Origin: Microthyrium microscopicum
Lineage: Eukaryota > Ascomycota > Dothideomycetes > Microthyriales > Microthyriaceae
Assembly (NCBI GenBank): GCA_010405405.1
Contig: MU004241.1
Coordinates: 310,001-374,000, forward strand
Direction of reading: 5' to 3'
DNA: 64,000 bases
The notes below the pieces were generated by a model, which worked only from the letters and a program-made list of their open reading frames with translations, had not been told where the DNA came from and did not search any database. A program made the translations under genes and the position numbers. How positions within the stretch are numbered: the first letter of the stretch is position 1; every line of letters begins with the position of its first letter. This document shows, one piece after another, positions 9,388 through 20,118 of the stretch.

Positions 9388-11854
9388 TCAAGTGTTAGAG
9401 AACCTCAATCCTGGAAACAAAAAGTCCATGTCCAAGTCTAGGCCATAGCTATCCATTTCCATTCCAAAGTTCATGGATCCTGGTCTAGCGTATTCAAGTG
9501 GTGTATTCGAGGACGTAGACTCGACCTGTGGTAATAATGTATCATGACAGAGTTGCAGCCTGTCTCGAGCACTGAGTGCTATTTTTTGTTCCAGGGTGTT
9601 GTTGGTTTCCAAGGCTTCTACTTGAGCAAGGACCATGCTCAAGAACATGTGGCTTTTGATATTGGTCTCACCTTGACGAATGCGATCTAAAGATAGCGAA
9701 ACCTGTTCCTTGATGGCGCTCTTCAAGATCTCTCGGTGGGGTGATACTTGTGAAAGAGTGCCGTCAAGCCGTTGCACATTAGTCTGGGCGATAAGCTCGA
9801 TACTTATTGCAGTGTAGGCATAGATAATGCCTTCCCTGAACATTCCTCCGCCTGTAGCCATGAGTCGAGAGAATTCTTGATCAGATTCAGGCGACACGAG
9901 TGTCATTGCAGCATCAAGATTAGCTTTCAGTGAATAGCTGAACACTGGATTCATGCGCGCCTTGCTGATGAAGAGACAATGTAAAGGTATCATGAAGCGG
10001 CGCAAGAGATAATGAAGCAAATTTCTTTGAAAGGTCGTGAGACCAGAGTCCGAGTTTGCCACGATGAAGCTGCCCAGTTTCTGGTAAGCGTCAGTCATCT
10101 CTACACTAAGCTTCATGACTTCCGAGTAAGATATGTCTGAATTCAAGCCGTTCAATAGTCGGATGATTCGTAACCGAGTAGGCAAAGAGTCTAGAAGTAC
10201 GAGCTGCATAGAGGTTGCGGTGTACACCTGTCCCGGTTTAGATTCAACTGTAGTCGTTGAGTCTTCTATCTCGGCGTCGTTAATGTTTGCTGGCGGATTG
10301 GTATCAAATTCCTCGAATGATATCCTCGCAGGCATACCCGAGTCCAAGGATGATTGAACTGTCATTTCGAGTATAGTGGCCCATAGCCTTCTCCGCAGTT
10401 CGGCTTGCAGGGCAGACATAGCGGGAAGATATTTAGGATCGCGATGCATGGCTATTTGCATGGCACGGTGAATCAAAGACCCCATTGACATCCACATCAA
10501 GTCGCCACCTATTGAGAATAATTGGCTAGCTATGATCATTAGGCAATGTATTTGTATGCCAATAATGTCAACCCGAGTTTTTTTGACTGGTCCCGCTAGC
10601 CACATTTGTGCTGTATAAATACACTGATGGACCGTGAACAGAAACAAAGGATCTTGGTCAGCATGGTCACATAAGCTTGAGCCAATACCGACAACGAGGA
10701 GAACTTTAAGGGAGAGGTCTGGAGTGGAGATTTCGGATTGGTCCCAAAATTGCTGATATTCTCTCATGAACGTGGGTTCATGAAGAATGCGAAACGATGG
10801 TTCGAACGACTGAAAATATAGTTCGACCATCTTGTCTGCTGCTAGTCGGGAGGGACGCACGAAGCGGAAACCAGGCTCAACAAGACCTCTACTGGGATGT
10901 CCGACTTTAATGCTTCTTGCCAATAGCTTGCATTGTTGCAGAAGATCACCAATATCAGTCAGTAAAGCTCTGATTTGCGTCGCCTGGCCGAGGCTTTCTT
11001 GAGCTTTATTGCTCTCTAATGTCTCATTGGCTGTATTGCCCGCTTGAACGTAGCAAGCTGCAATATTGGCGAGCTGTGAGCATGATCAGTCTGCATATTC
11101 TACCCTTGATAGTCGAATGTACCTCTGGAGCCATGCCCATTCTAGCAATACATTAGCAAGGAATGCATATATTGTTCAATTGCGTGTACGGTGCTCTATC
11201 AGCCCCAACAAATTTCATTACAATGACTTACAAATGAATCCACCTCAAAGCTCTTGATTTGTTTAGAACTGTTTGAGAGCCTTGCAAGCCGGCCTGGCGG
11301 GAGAGTATATCTCGACCTGTCTCAGTTGATAACTCAACTGAATCGCTTGTTGATGCATTTTCAAGTCTCTGCACTCTTTGCATCAGATCAGACAGGTCTT
11401 CTCGAGAATCCTGGGAATAGCGTGGGGTCTGTATGGAAGTAGTGTTCTGCTTAGGTCGAGTATGATTATGTGCAGTAGCAGCTATCATGGCTAAGGGCGG
11501 CCCGAGTGACGCTGCCGCATGTTCATGCAACTGTTCATTCGACTGGCCACTCGACTGTCCAGTTGATTGCCTATTTCCATCTGCGATGATTCTTTGATTG
11601 TGCACTTCTCCAGTTGAAGCTGAAGTTGCTGATGTGTTCCTAGAAGAGTTGGTAGACCCCAACTGGGAGCTGGATTGTCGGTGACGACGCTGGACAGCAG
11701 GACCGTTGTGATGAACGCTATACGTGCATTGAGATTTAGTTGTAATACAATGTGCACACGGATTGCTCCTGTTACATTTTATCTTACGGCGCCGGCATGC
11801 TACACAGGATAGTGCCGGTCGCCGTCGCCGTCGCTGTTCGGTCTCCATGCGCAA
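9388..11854 (-). CDS. Zn2Cys6 transcription factor with fungal_trans domain, 775 aa
   Basis: Three exons: 11854-11232, 11141-11123 (only 19 nt) and 11073-9388. Residues 15-43 form the binuclear zinc cluster, CVACRRRKIKCNRSNPC then CITTKSQC, followed by a basic linker. The second exon supplies the residues MGMAPE and restores the frame between ALRWIHL and LANIAACYVQ. The long third exon carries the fungal_trans (PF04082-type) region: FVRPSRLAADKMVELYFQSFEPSFRILHEPTF, then MGSLIHRAMQIAMHRDPKYLP and RRRLWATILEMTVQSS, both hallmarks of this domain. It should bind CGG-type motifs in the nucleus. Its position upstream of the FAD monooxygenase on the same strand suggests a pathway-specific regulator of the 6.4-13.3 kb neighbourhood; that is inference. 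Confidence 0.9.
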
Positions 11855-12372
11855 TGTGTGTCAGGCGGGAGATGGAGCGAGACGGCGTCCTCGAGGGTAA
11901 ATCTCATAATGCAAAATAGATAGATAAACCTGAACAGCCTGAAGCAAGAGGATATGTCCGGCTTGGTTGGATGATGTTGCGGAGATATCATTTGAGCCCC
12001 TGAAATTTGAATAAGCCGAACTGAATTGAGCGAAAATGCCGAGCCCGGCGCTAGGCATGCACGTGAAACATATACAAAAGTCTTCGGCCTCAGGCAGCAA
12101 CATTGGTTCGCGACCCCCTTCCCGACCGGCGACCTTCTTCACGACCACATTTAACTACCAGTCTTCTTTTGACTTCGTCTTCCAATCGGTACTCCGCAGC
12201 AATGGATATCGAGATGTCAAAAAATCACCATGCGGAGAAGCTGTATTGTTGGACGCTGTGGCTCACTCCTGCAGCTCCTGACACCAATCATCGATATGGA
12301 AGGGTGGAGTTTATCTACAGAAACCAAATCTGATTAAGTGTAAACATGACCTGTTTCTCGATTTCTATCCAT
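11855..12372. other. Promoter region of the Zn2Cys6 gene
   Basis: 518 bp between the regulator start and the 3' end of the secreted hydrolase gene. Overlapping 60-95 codon frames on both strands show no domain. Confidence 0.4.
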
Positions 12373-13346
12373 TCAACCGATTGGGGTGACAGAGATTTTG
12401 TCCATATTTCTCTTTTCCACACTCCAGCCATCGTTCTCTGCTCCTTTGCCAGCGAAGAACTCTGAGCTGCTGTTTCCCCCACGAAGCGTGAAGTCGAGCC
12501 ATTTCCACATAGCAGTGCCAAATTTACCTCCTTTTGCTTGAGTATAGGTAGCCATATGCCCGACTGGCAAGTTTCCTTTCCACGCTGGGGTAGTACTTGG
12601 GAGAACCTTGTAGTTAGCTTCCCCGTTCTCGAATGCGATATCTGTTTTTCCGCCCAAGAAGTAGAATATTGGTCGATTCATTTTGGTAACAATCTCCATG
12701 TCCTTTTTCGAAGTTGACGTGAAGAAGCCAGAGTTGAAGATGCCGATCGTCTTGACCGCTGGATCCTGGGAAGCATAATAGCTTCATTTATTATCAGTCA
12801 CAGTCTCACTCCATTACCGCACCTAGGAGCGACTCACGATTCAAGGCCACCACAAGATTGGCCAGCCACAGCGATACGAGAGCCATCCAAGTTGGCGTAT
12901 TTTCCTTTTCCGGCGTTCTTTGCAATCCATGCTAACGCCTCCTTTTGGAGTTTGATATCGGCACCCATGCCTGCCTGACGGCGAACCTTCTTGCCTTTTC
13001 CTCCTTTACCTCCTTTTCCTCCAAATCCACCAAATCCACCGCCTGACAGCTTTCCCATGGCGATGATCATGATGCCATGAGCAGCGGTCTCATCTAGTGC
13101 TGGCTTATGCTGCTTTCCACCTATGGCACATCAGTGACTGCAGCTTCATCAAAGTAACATGCCTAGTGAATTACCATCATGCATACAGCCGCCACTTCCA
13201 AAGACCAACACAGGCACTTTACCAGTGGACTGGGGCATGTAGATGGTGTGGGAGCTAAGCCCATCAGCTGAGCCATCATAAACCTTTGCTGCACCTTGAG
13301 CAGAGGCGTAAGCTGCCAGAGACAGCAGAGCGACAGAGGTTCGCAT
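12373..13346 (-). CDS. Secreted alpha/beta hydrolase with glycine/lysine-rich insert, 287 aa
   Basis: Three exons: 13346-13175, 13120-12838, 12781-12373. A signal peptide (MRTSVALLSLAAYASAQ) opens the protein. After the first intron the text runs CMHDGGKQHKPALDETAAHGIMIIAMGK. The nucleophile elbow is GQSCGG, and the second intron joins it to SYYASQDPAVKTIGIFNSGFF. A likely catalytic His is in GHMATY near the C-terminus. This matches a fungal family of secreted alpha/beta hydrolases of about 250-290 residues with no established substrate. Unusual is a low-complexity insert after the third strand, GGGFGGFGGKGGKGGKGKK, which adds positive charge near the presumed active-site entrance. It shares strand and direction with the regulator and monooxygenase genes. 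Confidence 0.75.
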
Positions 13347-15238
13347 AATTGCAATACAGTAACGGGAGAAATGAGTGTGGGCTTGGAAATGCTGTCGCAA
13401 ACGTTCAACAGAAGTGCACAAACTCGATTAAAAGCCTAAAGGGCAACGCTGTAGTGAAATTAAAGAGTATAATCACTATTAAAAGAAAACGCAGGAATGA
13501 GATGACCCCAACATCCTATTGCTCAGAACCTTCAAGGCTTGTACTATAGCTATGGCTCGGACGAGCCGAATCACATATAAACCTTCTATACGTATTGCGA
13601 GGTAGGATATTAGACCGGGACTCGGTTTCTTGGCTCTGACCGTAGGCCTGGTATTCACGGTCTTTGAAAATACGATGCTGGCTTGTCTGAGCAAAACTGG
13701 TTTCTTTTCCTACCAAGATCCATTCTAGTGATTGCCTGACGAGGATAGGCTCTATGATACTGTACTGGCCTCAACTAACCTGCCCACCGCTAGTTCTGAC
13801 AGTCGTCTATATTTTGTGTCCGCCATATACTGAACGGACGTCAATTTCTCGCCCTTAGGAATGTGTTGGGGTTGGGTCTATATTGGTCGGACACTCAAAG
13901 ATATATGAGCCTTACTTTTTTCTGATTAGATCGTTTCAAGTTGTATAAACCTTCCAATAGCTTTATAGGGTAAAATCGTTGTACGAAATGATGCCCAGGT
14001 GCATTTTGCAGCATGACCCTACCGCATGATTCAAGTGCCATATTGCCACATATATGGTCTGGAAGTCTACAAGCAGATTGCCATTATTACAGAATTGCAA
14101 TAACGTCTGCTCCTTCAAACTATCATGAGCTTGCTCATCTAAGTATTATTATTACTTTTCGAACGCCTTGATCAGTAAAATACGTACCTACCTACCTAGG
14201 TACCTAGATAGTGTAGATTTAGGTGCTCAGTACTAACAGGTCAATGGCCTAGGAATCTTCAAACAGGGTGGTATATCCTCTAGCAATCTACTTTACTGGA
14301 CGAACAATGTGAAGAAGTATCTAGGGTTTGCACCCTAGATCCTCAGTTAGTCTTTCTGCGCAGGAAAAAACGGATCTCGTTCCATACTATCACTACCCAA
14401 CGGCCATCTCTCCCGGCTTCGATCAATTGATACCACTATTTGCTACTTAGTTAGGTAGGCAAACAATACTTCAGTAAGACATTTCCATCATATTTATTGT
14501 CCTGGAAAGTAGGCGTGTATTAGAGTCTAGCCGACTGGCCTATAAGAATCCAGATCTCAACATGGCTTGCAACTTACGAGTCGTATTTTGGTTGCGTGCT
14601 GACGATAGTCGACCCGCCAATTTTTCGGGTTTGGGCATTTGTGTACTTGATGACATTGCCTCTCTAAGTCAAAGACTCCCGATGGAAGCTATCATTTGAG
14701 ATTTCAACTTCGAGTGAAACCGAATGAAACAACTTTTAGAATCAATAAGGCTCTCCGTCAAAATATATGGTCAGTTGGTCATCAATGAGCAGGTATTTAA
14801 ACTTCAGTCTTTCCAGGCATTCGACATATCAGAGGCGAGGAACACAGACGAAAATGTTTTTGCAGAGTGTTTGTCCACACAAACCAGAAGTCCTGATAAG
14901 TTTGAAGGAAACAGTCCGTTGGAATAAGAACCTAGAATCAAATCACGGAATACAAGCTGTGGACTTCGTTCGCATCGTCTTTCAAGATAACCGTTTGTGG
15001 CAACTGGTGTGATAAATAATTAGTATGATAGGATGCGCATGACAGATGCATAGGAAGCGACATTCATTTTTTATTGACATGGTCAAGTCAATTCTTCTCT
15101 TTCTATAGGTTACACATACTCTTTGGAATCATACCTCTCACAGATTTGGTATGAGTCGAGCCACAAAGAGTCACTCTGATGATCAATATCACCACAACTT
15201 CATTTAAATTGTATAGGTATATTGGATATCGAATGAGA
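13347..15238. other. 1.9-kb intergenic stretch, no gene recognised
   Basis: The left 250 bp is the promoter of the secreted hydrolase; the right part is the 3' flank of the AA9 gene. Small frames at 13479-13716 and 14724-15012 have neither family motifs nor plausible splice partners. At 14181-14210 a short ACCT/TACC-type repeat occurs. Confidence 0.45.
14181..14210. repeat. Short ACCT tetranucleotide repeat with CCTAGG palindrome
   Basis: The string reads as three direct TACC/CCTA units running into the palindrome CTAGGTACCTAG. It is too short for more than a note; similar words are common in Pezizomycotina intergenic DNA. Confidence 0.6.
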
Positions 15239-16099
15239 CTACTGTTTCCAGACCTCAGGACCTGGGAAAGTATACGAATTGAGATTTGCTGCGATATTGA
15301 AAACAATTCCTGGGGTAGTTGGTTTATAAAACTGTGTTGCTGGAACTCCAGCAGGTAATGAAGCGGTGCCTCCGCCGACAACTTTCAGATTGAAACACTG
15401 CGGATAATTTTGAGCACCCCCTACAGTTCCGGCGGTATGCAAAGCAATGATTTCATTCCGAAGAACGTAGTTTCCAGACTTTAAGCTTTTTGGAATGGTG
15501 ACTTCCCATGTGTTGTTATTCTTGATCAGATAGTCCGTGGCAAATTGATATGAAGATGGTCCACCAGGCTTCATCAAACCCGTTTGATCAATTTTGGTGA
15601 ACTTGAGCTGGAGCGGCTTCGCAGATGTGCATTCCCCGACGCAAGGCGCAATATAATCTAATATTGGACCATGATGAGAGTCGGGCCATTTGGTCCAGTG
15701 CACTTTTACTTTACTACCAGCCGTGACTTCGGCATAAGCTTCTCCAGGTTTGGGATTGTCATGGCAAGCAATGTCAACCTGATGGGTTTGGTACATTAGA
15801 GAAGGAAGTGAATGAGGATTATCGTCGTAATTGGACTTACCGTATTGAAGTGATCAGGTGTGATGCCTCCTTGGCCATATCCGCCAGCAGACCACGCAGG
15901 AACCTTTGGCTTTGGGTTCATGTACTGAAAATTGGGAGAGTAACTGCATCTTATGATCAATGTCTATTGACTTTCGAAGATTATGATGAGAAATGAATTA
16001 CCCTTCGTAGAACTTTCCGTTCGCCGTTAATCCTTGAACATGGCCATGCGCCTTGACTTCAATAGCACAAAGTAACAGAGTCACAAATGTTGAGATCAT
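15239..16099 (-). CDS. AA9 lytic polysaccharide monooxygenase, 246 aa
   Basis: Three exons: 16099-16002, 15943-15841, 15778-15239. The signal peptide ends VKA, leaving His18 as the mature N-terminal residue, as needed for the copper histidine brace of AA9 enzymes (formerly GH61). The second brace histidine is in WPDSHHGPILDYIAPC, and the conserved Gln and axial Tyr lie in AQNYPQCFNLKV. LRNEIIALHTAG, the best conserved strand of the family, is present. There is no C-terminal CBM1; the protein stops soon after the catalytic domain. It should cleave cellulose or other beta-glucans oxidatively outside the cell. The first intron offers two acceptors; only the upstream one (gatgcag) keeps frame and yields EGYSPNFQYMNPKP. 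Confidence 0.93.
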
Positions 16100-18437
16100 G
16101 TTGACAATAACGAACTTATTGATTGAGTAATCGAATGACTTCTAGGGAACTTGAAAGCAATGTAATTAATGCACAGCCAGCGCTGGAGGAGTCGTTTTCC
16201 CCTCAACTTCCCCATGATCTTTTGAAGAATTGTATTCGGTTTCCACCCTTGGAGACATCAACGTATTGCAGGCGGTGTTTAATTTCCGAGTTGATGCAAA
16301 TAGTTCCTCCGCACCAATGACACGATAGGGATGTGTATACATGGCCTGGAAGGGCAGGCAAAACTATATGCTTGAAACTCATGATGTGAAAAAACGCAAG
16401 AATTGGTCACAACAAAGCAGCAATGCATCATTTATAGTCATGAAATACTTCTTTCAGGAATGCATATCAATGGGGATTCAGTTTCAATATCTCCTACGAA
16501 GACTTAGGAAATCAAAATGATCAGGTTTTATTGTCAAAGGTCGCCACTGTGACTTGGAATTTCTTAATTAACCTCTTACACAGGGCAAGTTTTTTGATGA
16601 TTCCTCACAAAATGGAGTTAATCTATGCTGGGTCAACCTCGAAAACCAGACCATTGTGCCACTCGCAGAACATGCTTTATTTCTTTCGATAGGTTAAGTA
16701 CTTGTTAGCTCATGCTGAATTGAGCCTCAATGCGCTAGGAAATGAGGGAAGCTTGTCAGAGCCCGAACAAATACGATACAGAACCAATTCGAAGGCGATT
16801 TGCAGTCAAGCTCAGTATGCATCGCTTGTATTAGCTCAGATCCATTTTATTTGACATCACCAAGATGGATGATGTGGAGATCGCGGCTATCTGCATATAC
16901 GCCAGCTCATATGCCCTAGCACGTTATGTTAGACTGTGAGGAAGAACTTGATGCTACAGTATATCTCTGGAGGACGCGTGATGCTCTACTAAAGGCTCAA
17001 TGATACCATGGACCATGTCCAGTGATCAGGATTTGTACTCTTGCTACTGTCAAGATCTTGGCTGTTCACGTATACAGAGATTGGCTAGTTCCGATGCTCT
17101 AGAATGGGGCGAAGTGGCTATTTAAAAAGAGAGGCAGGATCTGACTGAAAAGATCCTCGCCGAGCGATTTGTGTAATATCTCCAGGTCATAATGGATTGA
17201 TGATCTTGTGTCATTATCATTCAGATTCATAAATGTACTGGAACCAGAACACTGCCATCTCCACAATCTAAAAGTCCACCACTCAACCGGAACTACAACT
17301 CCATAGAAAAGATAGCGAAGCGGCTTTTGGCAGTAAAGTTGCAATTTCCCAAGTGGCTGCCACGCGGGAGAATCAGACTCATGATCTAGGGCGGGCTACC
17401 CTAGCAGATTTATATTAACATTCCATCCTATGTGCCTGACAATCTATATGATCGACGCGAAATGGGGAAAGGCAAAGCTTTTGGACGTTCTAAGCACCAA
17501 TAACGGCGCAGTGATATATTGTCCTTGCTCTTGTTAGGCTTGTTTGAGGCGTGCGGGTATTTGAAGAAGACTTGAATGAGAAGCTCGATACATCAACAGA
17601 ACCAAATCCTAGATGACTTGACAAGGCTCATAGTATCTGAGATTCTCCCGAAAGACCCAAACAAATCTGATAGTCATCTTGTGCTACTCAAGCACCGACA
17701 AACTAGAACCACAAGTAGCTGTGGCACTTCGAGAGCTTTCCTGCCAAGGCACTGGTGCATTATATTTGTCCGTAGCCCAGTAGATAAGAGCAGGAGTACT
17801 TTAAATACCCATGCTGGTACCTGGCATGATCCACGCGACTACACCAGGCTAACATCCAGAACCTCTTGCAAAGCGAGATTGATTCGGCGAAATCACCAAC
17901 ATCTCAGGGCCACACGGGCCAAAATGAGCCATGTGAGCAATATGAGCACCATAACAGAGCTGTTCTGCCATGCTCGAAGACAGGATCTAAGATTTACACA
18001 GGCCCAGACCCAACGATCTGTGCTTGAACTTGCTCCCTTCCACGCCCTGCTGACCCCATGAGAATGAACTGAATGATTTGAACGAGCTAGAAATTTTGCT
18101 TCCATGTTACCGCCAAGATAACATATAACATCTTTTCGTCTTCTGGGCCGTAGTCGTTGCTGGTGACACGCGCGTTTCTTGTGTTCTGAAATTACATGCC
18201 AATTTTCGACGTTGTTCGTCGGACTTTTTCGTTTCCGGCTCGAGGTGCTATATTGTCACTGTTATATCTCTTTGATATCCAAACCAAACTCTGCTATCTT
18301 CACTACACCAAGACAAAGATAAGAAAGACAAGCTCGCTCCACCGTCGACTAGTTCTCAAGACAAAGCCAAGAACAGAAAACCAGGACCCATCACACCCGT
18401 CTCAACCAGCCCACGGGCTCAACACACAACCGTCACA
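16100..18437. other. 2.3-kb intergenic region, no gene recognised
   Basis: Contains the AA9 promoter on the left and, from about 18200, the pyrimidine- and CA-rich leader of the cysteine-module protein. A 161-codon plus-strand frame at 17576-18061 has no domain, signal peptide or splice partner and is not called. No RNA gene is recognised. Confidence 0.45.
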
Positions 18438-19667
18438 ATGAAGTCAACAAGAGCAACCACCGCTCTCCTCCTAACATACACAACCCTCACCCTCGCCGCA
18501 CCACAATCGCAACCCCTTCAAAGACGACAAGACAAGCCCGCCGACGCCGCCGCCCAACCACCCCAATACATAGCCCAACTCACCACAACCAGCACCCGCG
18601 CCCTCGAATGCAAAAACTGCCCCTACGCCAGCTGTCTCAACGCCAAAGCCTACCCCGCCAACAATGAGATGACATTCTCCTGCTGGACAGCCCCAAAGTC
18701 CGCCGCGCCAGAGACACAGGAAGAGACGTGGGTGAAGTACGCATATGGCACACATAATGGCGACTTTTGCTACGTTTCGGCGACTTCTTTGTCGGAACCA
18801 GATCCTCTCTCCATTCGCTCTCGTTTACCGCATTGTGGGTCACGGAGTGCGTTAAACTTTTATCTGCCGCATGCGAGCACGACTACGGAGTTGCGGACGG
18901 AGTGTAGTTTGTGTCCGTTTCGTGAGTGTCCGGGCGTGTCGTTTTATCAGGCGGGCGTGAGTTTGGATGTGAATTGTGTAGTCTCGGATGGCTGGCGCCA
19001 GGTTAGTCCGACGCATGAGAATGGGACGAGCAAATACTACAGAGTGGCTGGCGAGAATAACTGCTACGTGAGCGCGAGTACAGTCAAAGAAGTTCCTATG
19101 ACGCAGGTGCTCATCAGTGGGAGTGGGACGACAGCGGTGATGCAGAGCAGTGAGATATTACCGCCTTGTGGACCGATTCCAAAGTTGAAGGCGGAGGATG
19201 TGCCAGGACTCAAGTTGCCAGCGGCGAAATTGGCGGCGGCGGCTTCGGCGAGGCATACGATTGCATTGGCACCGGCGGTGGGCAAGATGGAGCCATCGGC
19301 GAGCGTGGCGAACAATGTGGCGCATATGCCGACTGAACAAGCGGTTGTGTCAGTCGCAGCGAAGCATTCGATTGCGTTGGCGCCAGCCGTGTCATTTGCG
19401 ACGGTAGTGAGCTCACGGCATTCCATTGCGCTCGCTCCCGCGATCTCACCCGCGAAGATAGAGGCAAAGGAGGCTACGGCTGCAGTGAAGGTCGCGCAGG
19501 CAGAACAGACGCATGAAGCAGTGTTTGTGCCAGTCTTTATACCAGCGGACGTGGCCACGAAGCAGTCGATTGCGCTGGCACCAGCAGCGACACCAACAAG
19601 ACACTCGATAGCACTGGCGCCAGCCGTATCGTTTGCAGTGGCGGCCGAGGGAACGGGTTCCATATGA
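18438..19667 (+). CDS. Secreted protein: two six-Cys modules plus five decapeptide repeats, 409 aa
   Basis: Single exon, function unknown. A signal peptide (residues 1-20) is followed by LQRRQ, a dibasic Kex2-type site at 29-30. Two related modules follow, about 58-133 and 156-244. Each has the cysteine order C-x2-C-x4-C, a fourth Cys, then (F/N)CYVSA and a final CG, suggesting an internal duplication of a disulfide-bonded domain. The C-terminal 140 residues are Ala/Val-rich and carry five copies of (R/K)(H/Q)(S/T)IALAPA(V/I/A), starting at 272, 309, 327, 375 and 388. Spacing is irregular, and the codons of the copies differ mostly at silent positions, so the peptide itself seems conserved. 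Each copy begins at a single basic residue, recalling precursor proteins cut into peptides, but no dibasic sites flank them. A cell-wall or effector-like role is also possible. Confidence 0.85.
   Translation: MKSTRATTALLLTYTTLTLAAPQSQPLQRRQDKPADAAAQPPQYIAQLTTTSTRALECKNCPYASCLNAKAYPANNEMTFSCWTAPKSAAPETQEETWVKYAYGTHNGDFCYVSATSLSEPDPLSIRSRLPHCGSRSALNFYLPHASTTTELRTECSLCPFRECPGVSFYQAGVSLDVNCVVSDGWRQVSPTHENGTSKYYRVAGENNCYVSASTVKEVPMTQVLISGSGTTAVMQSSEILPPCGPIPKLKAEDVPGLKLPAAKLAAAASARHTIALAPAVGKMEPSASVANNVAHMPTEQAVVSVAAKHSIALAPAVSFATVVSSRHSIALAPAISPAKIEAKEATAAVKVAQAEQTHEAVFVPVFIPADVATKQSIALAPAATPTRHSIALAPAVSFAVAAEGTGSI
19243..19629 (+). repeat. Five dispersed 30-bp units coding (R/K)HSIALAPAV-type decapeptides
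   Basis: Coding copies start near 19251, 19362, 19416, 19560 and 19599. At the DNA level they share only scattered positions; third codon bases vary freely (gcattggca, gcgttggcg, gcgctcgct, gcgctggca, gcactggcg), while the core IALAPA is identical in all five. Confidence 0.85.
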
Positions 19668-20118
19668 GGTATTGGGATGTCGTTAGAATACGCATCTACG
19701 CGGCAAGGTTAGTTTGGAGTTCAATGGGTTGTTAGCATTTCTTGGGGTTCAGCGATAAGAGCATACGGCATGCGCCGGCACAACAGCTGTTTAATGCATA
19801 CATGTGGTTACTATTGGTTGCTAGCATCAATGTTTACACTAGAGTCTAGAACTATAATGAAACATTACTAGAAGAGTTGAGTATGAGTTTATCAGCTCCC
19901 TAAAACGAATTGAATCTTTCAGGCAAGGTGATATTGAAGCCTAGCACGACAGTACTTATGCGCTTTTACGACTCTAAGAGCTGACATTTCCCCATGGAGG
20001 CGATGTTAATTTAATTCTGTGAGCCTTGAGGCAAACCAACCGGTTTTGAGTCAACAATGCCGTCTCCCTTCCAGTCTATTTGTTCGTCATGTCGTTAAAT
20101 CATACCGGTGTCATTGAG
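19668..20118. other. Convergent intergenic region
   Basis: 451 bp between the 3' ends of the repeat protein and the exonuclease gene; nothing else recognised. Confidence 0.5.

Noticed and set aside
14724-15012. Overlapping frames in the long intergenic region next to AA9
   Set aside because: Low-complexity hydrophobic/polar text without family match; two frames open at once, as expected by chance in this composition.
17576-18061. 161-codon plus-strand frame
   Set aside because: No motif, no signal peptide, biased Arg/Ser/Thr composition, no splice partner; overlaps a comparably open minus-strand frame.
19064-19663. 199-codon antisense frame opposite the decapeptide protein
   Set aside because: Mirror of the Ala/Val-rich GC-biased coding strand; the plus strand has a signal peptide and ordered Cys modules.
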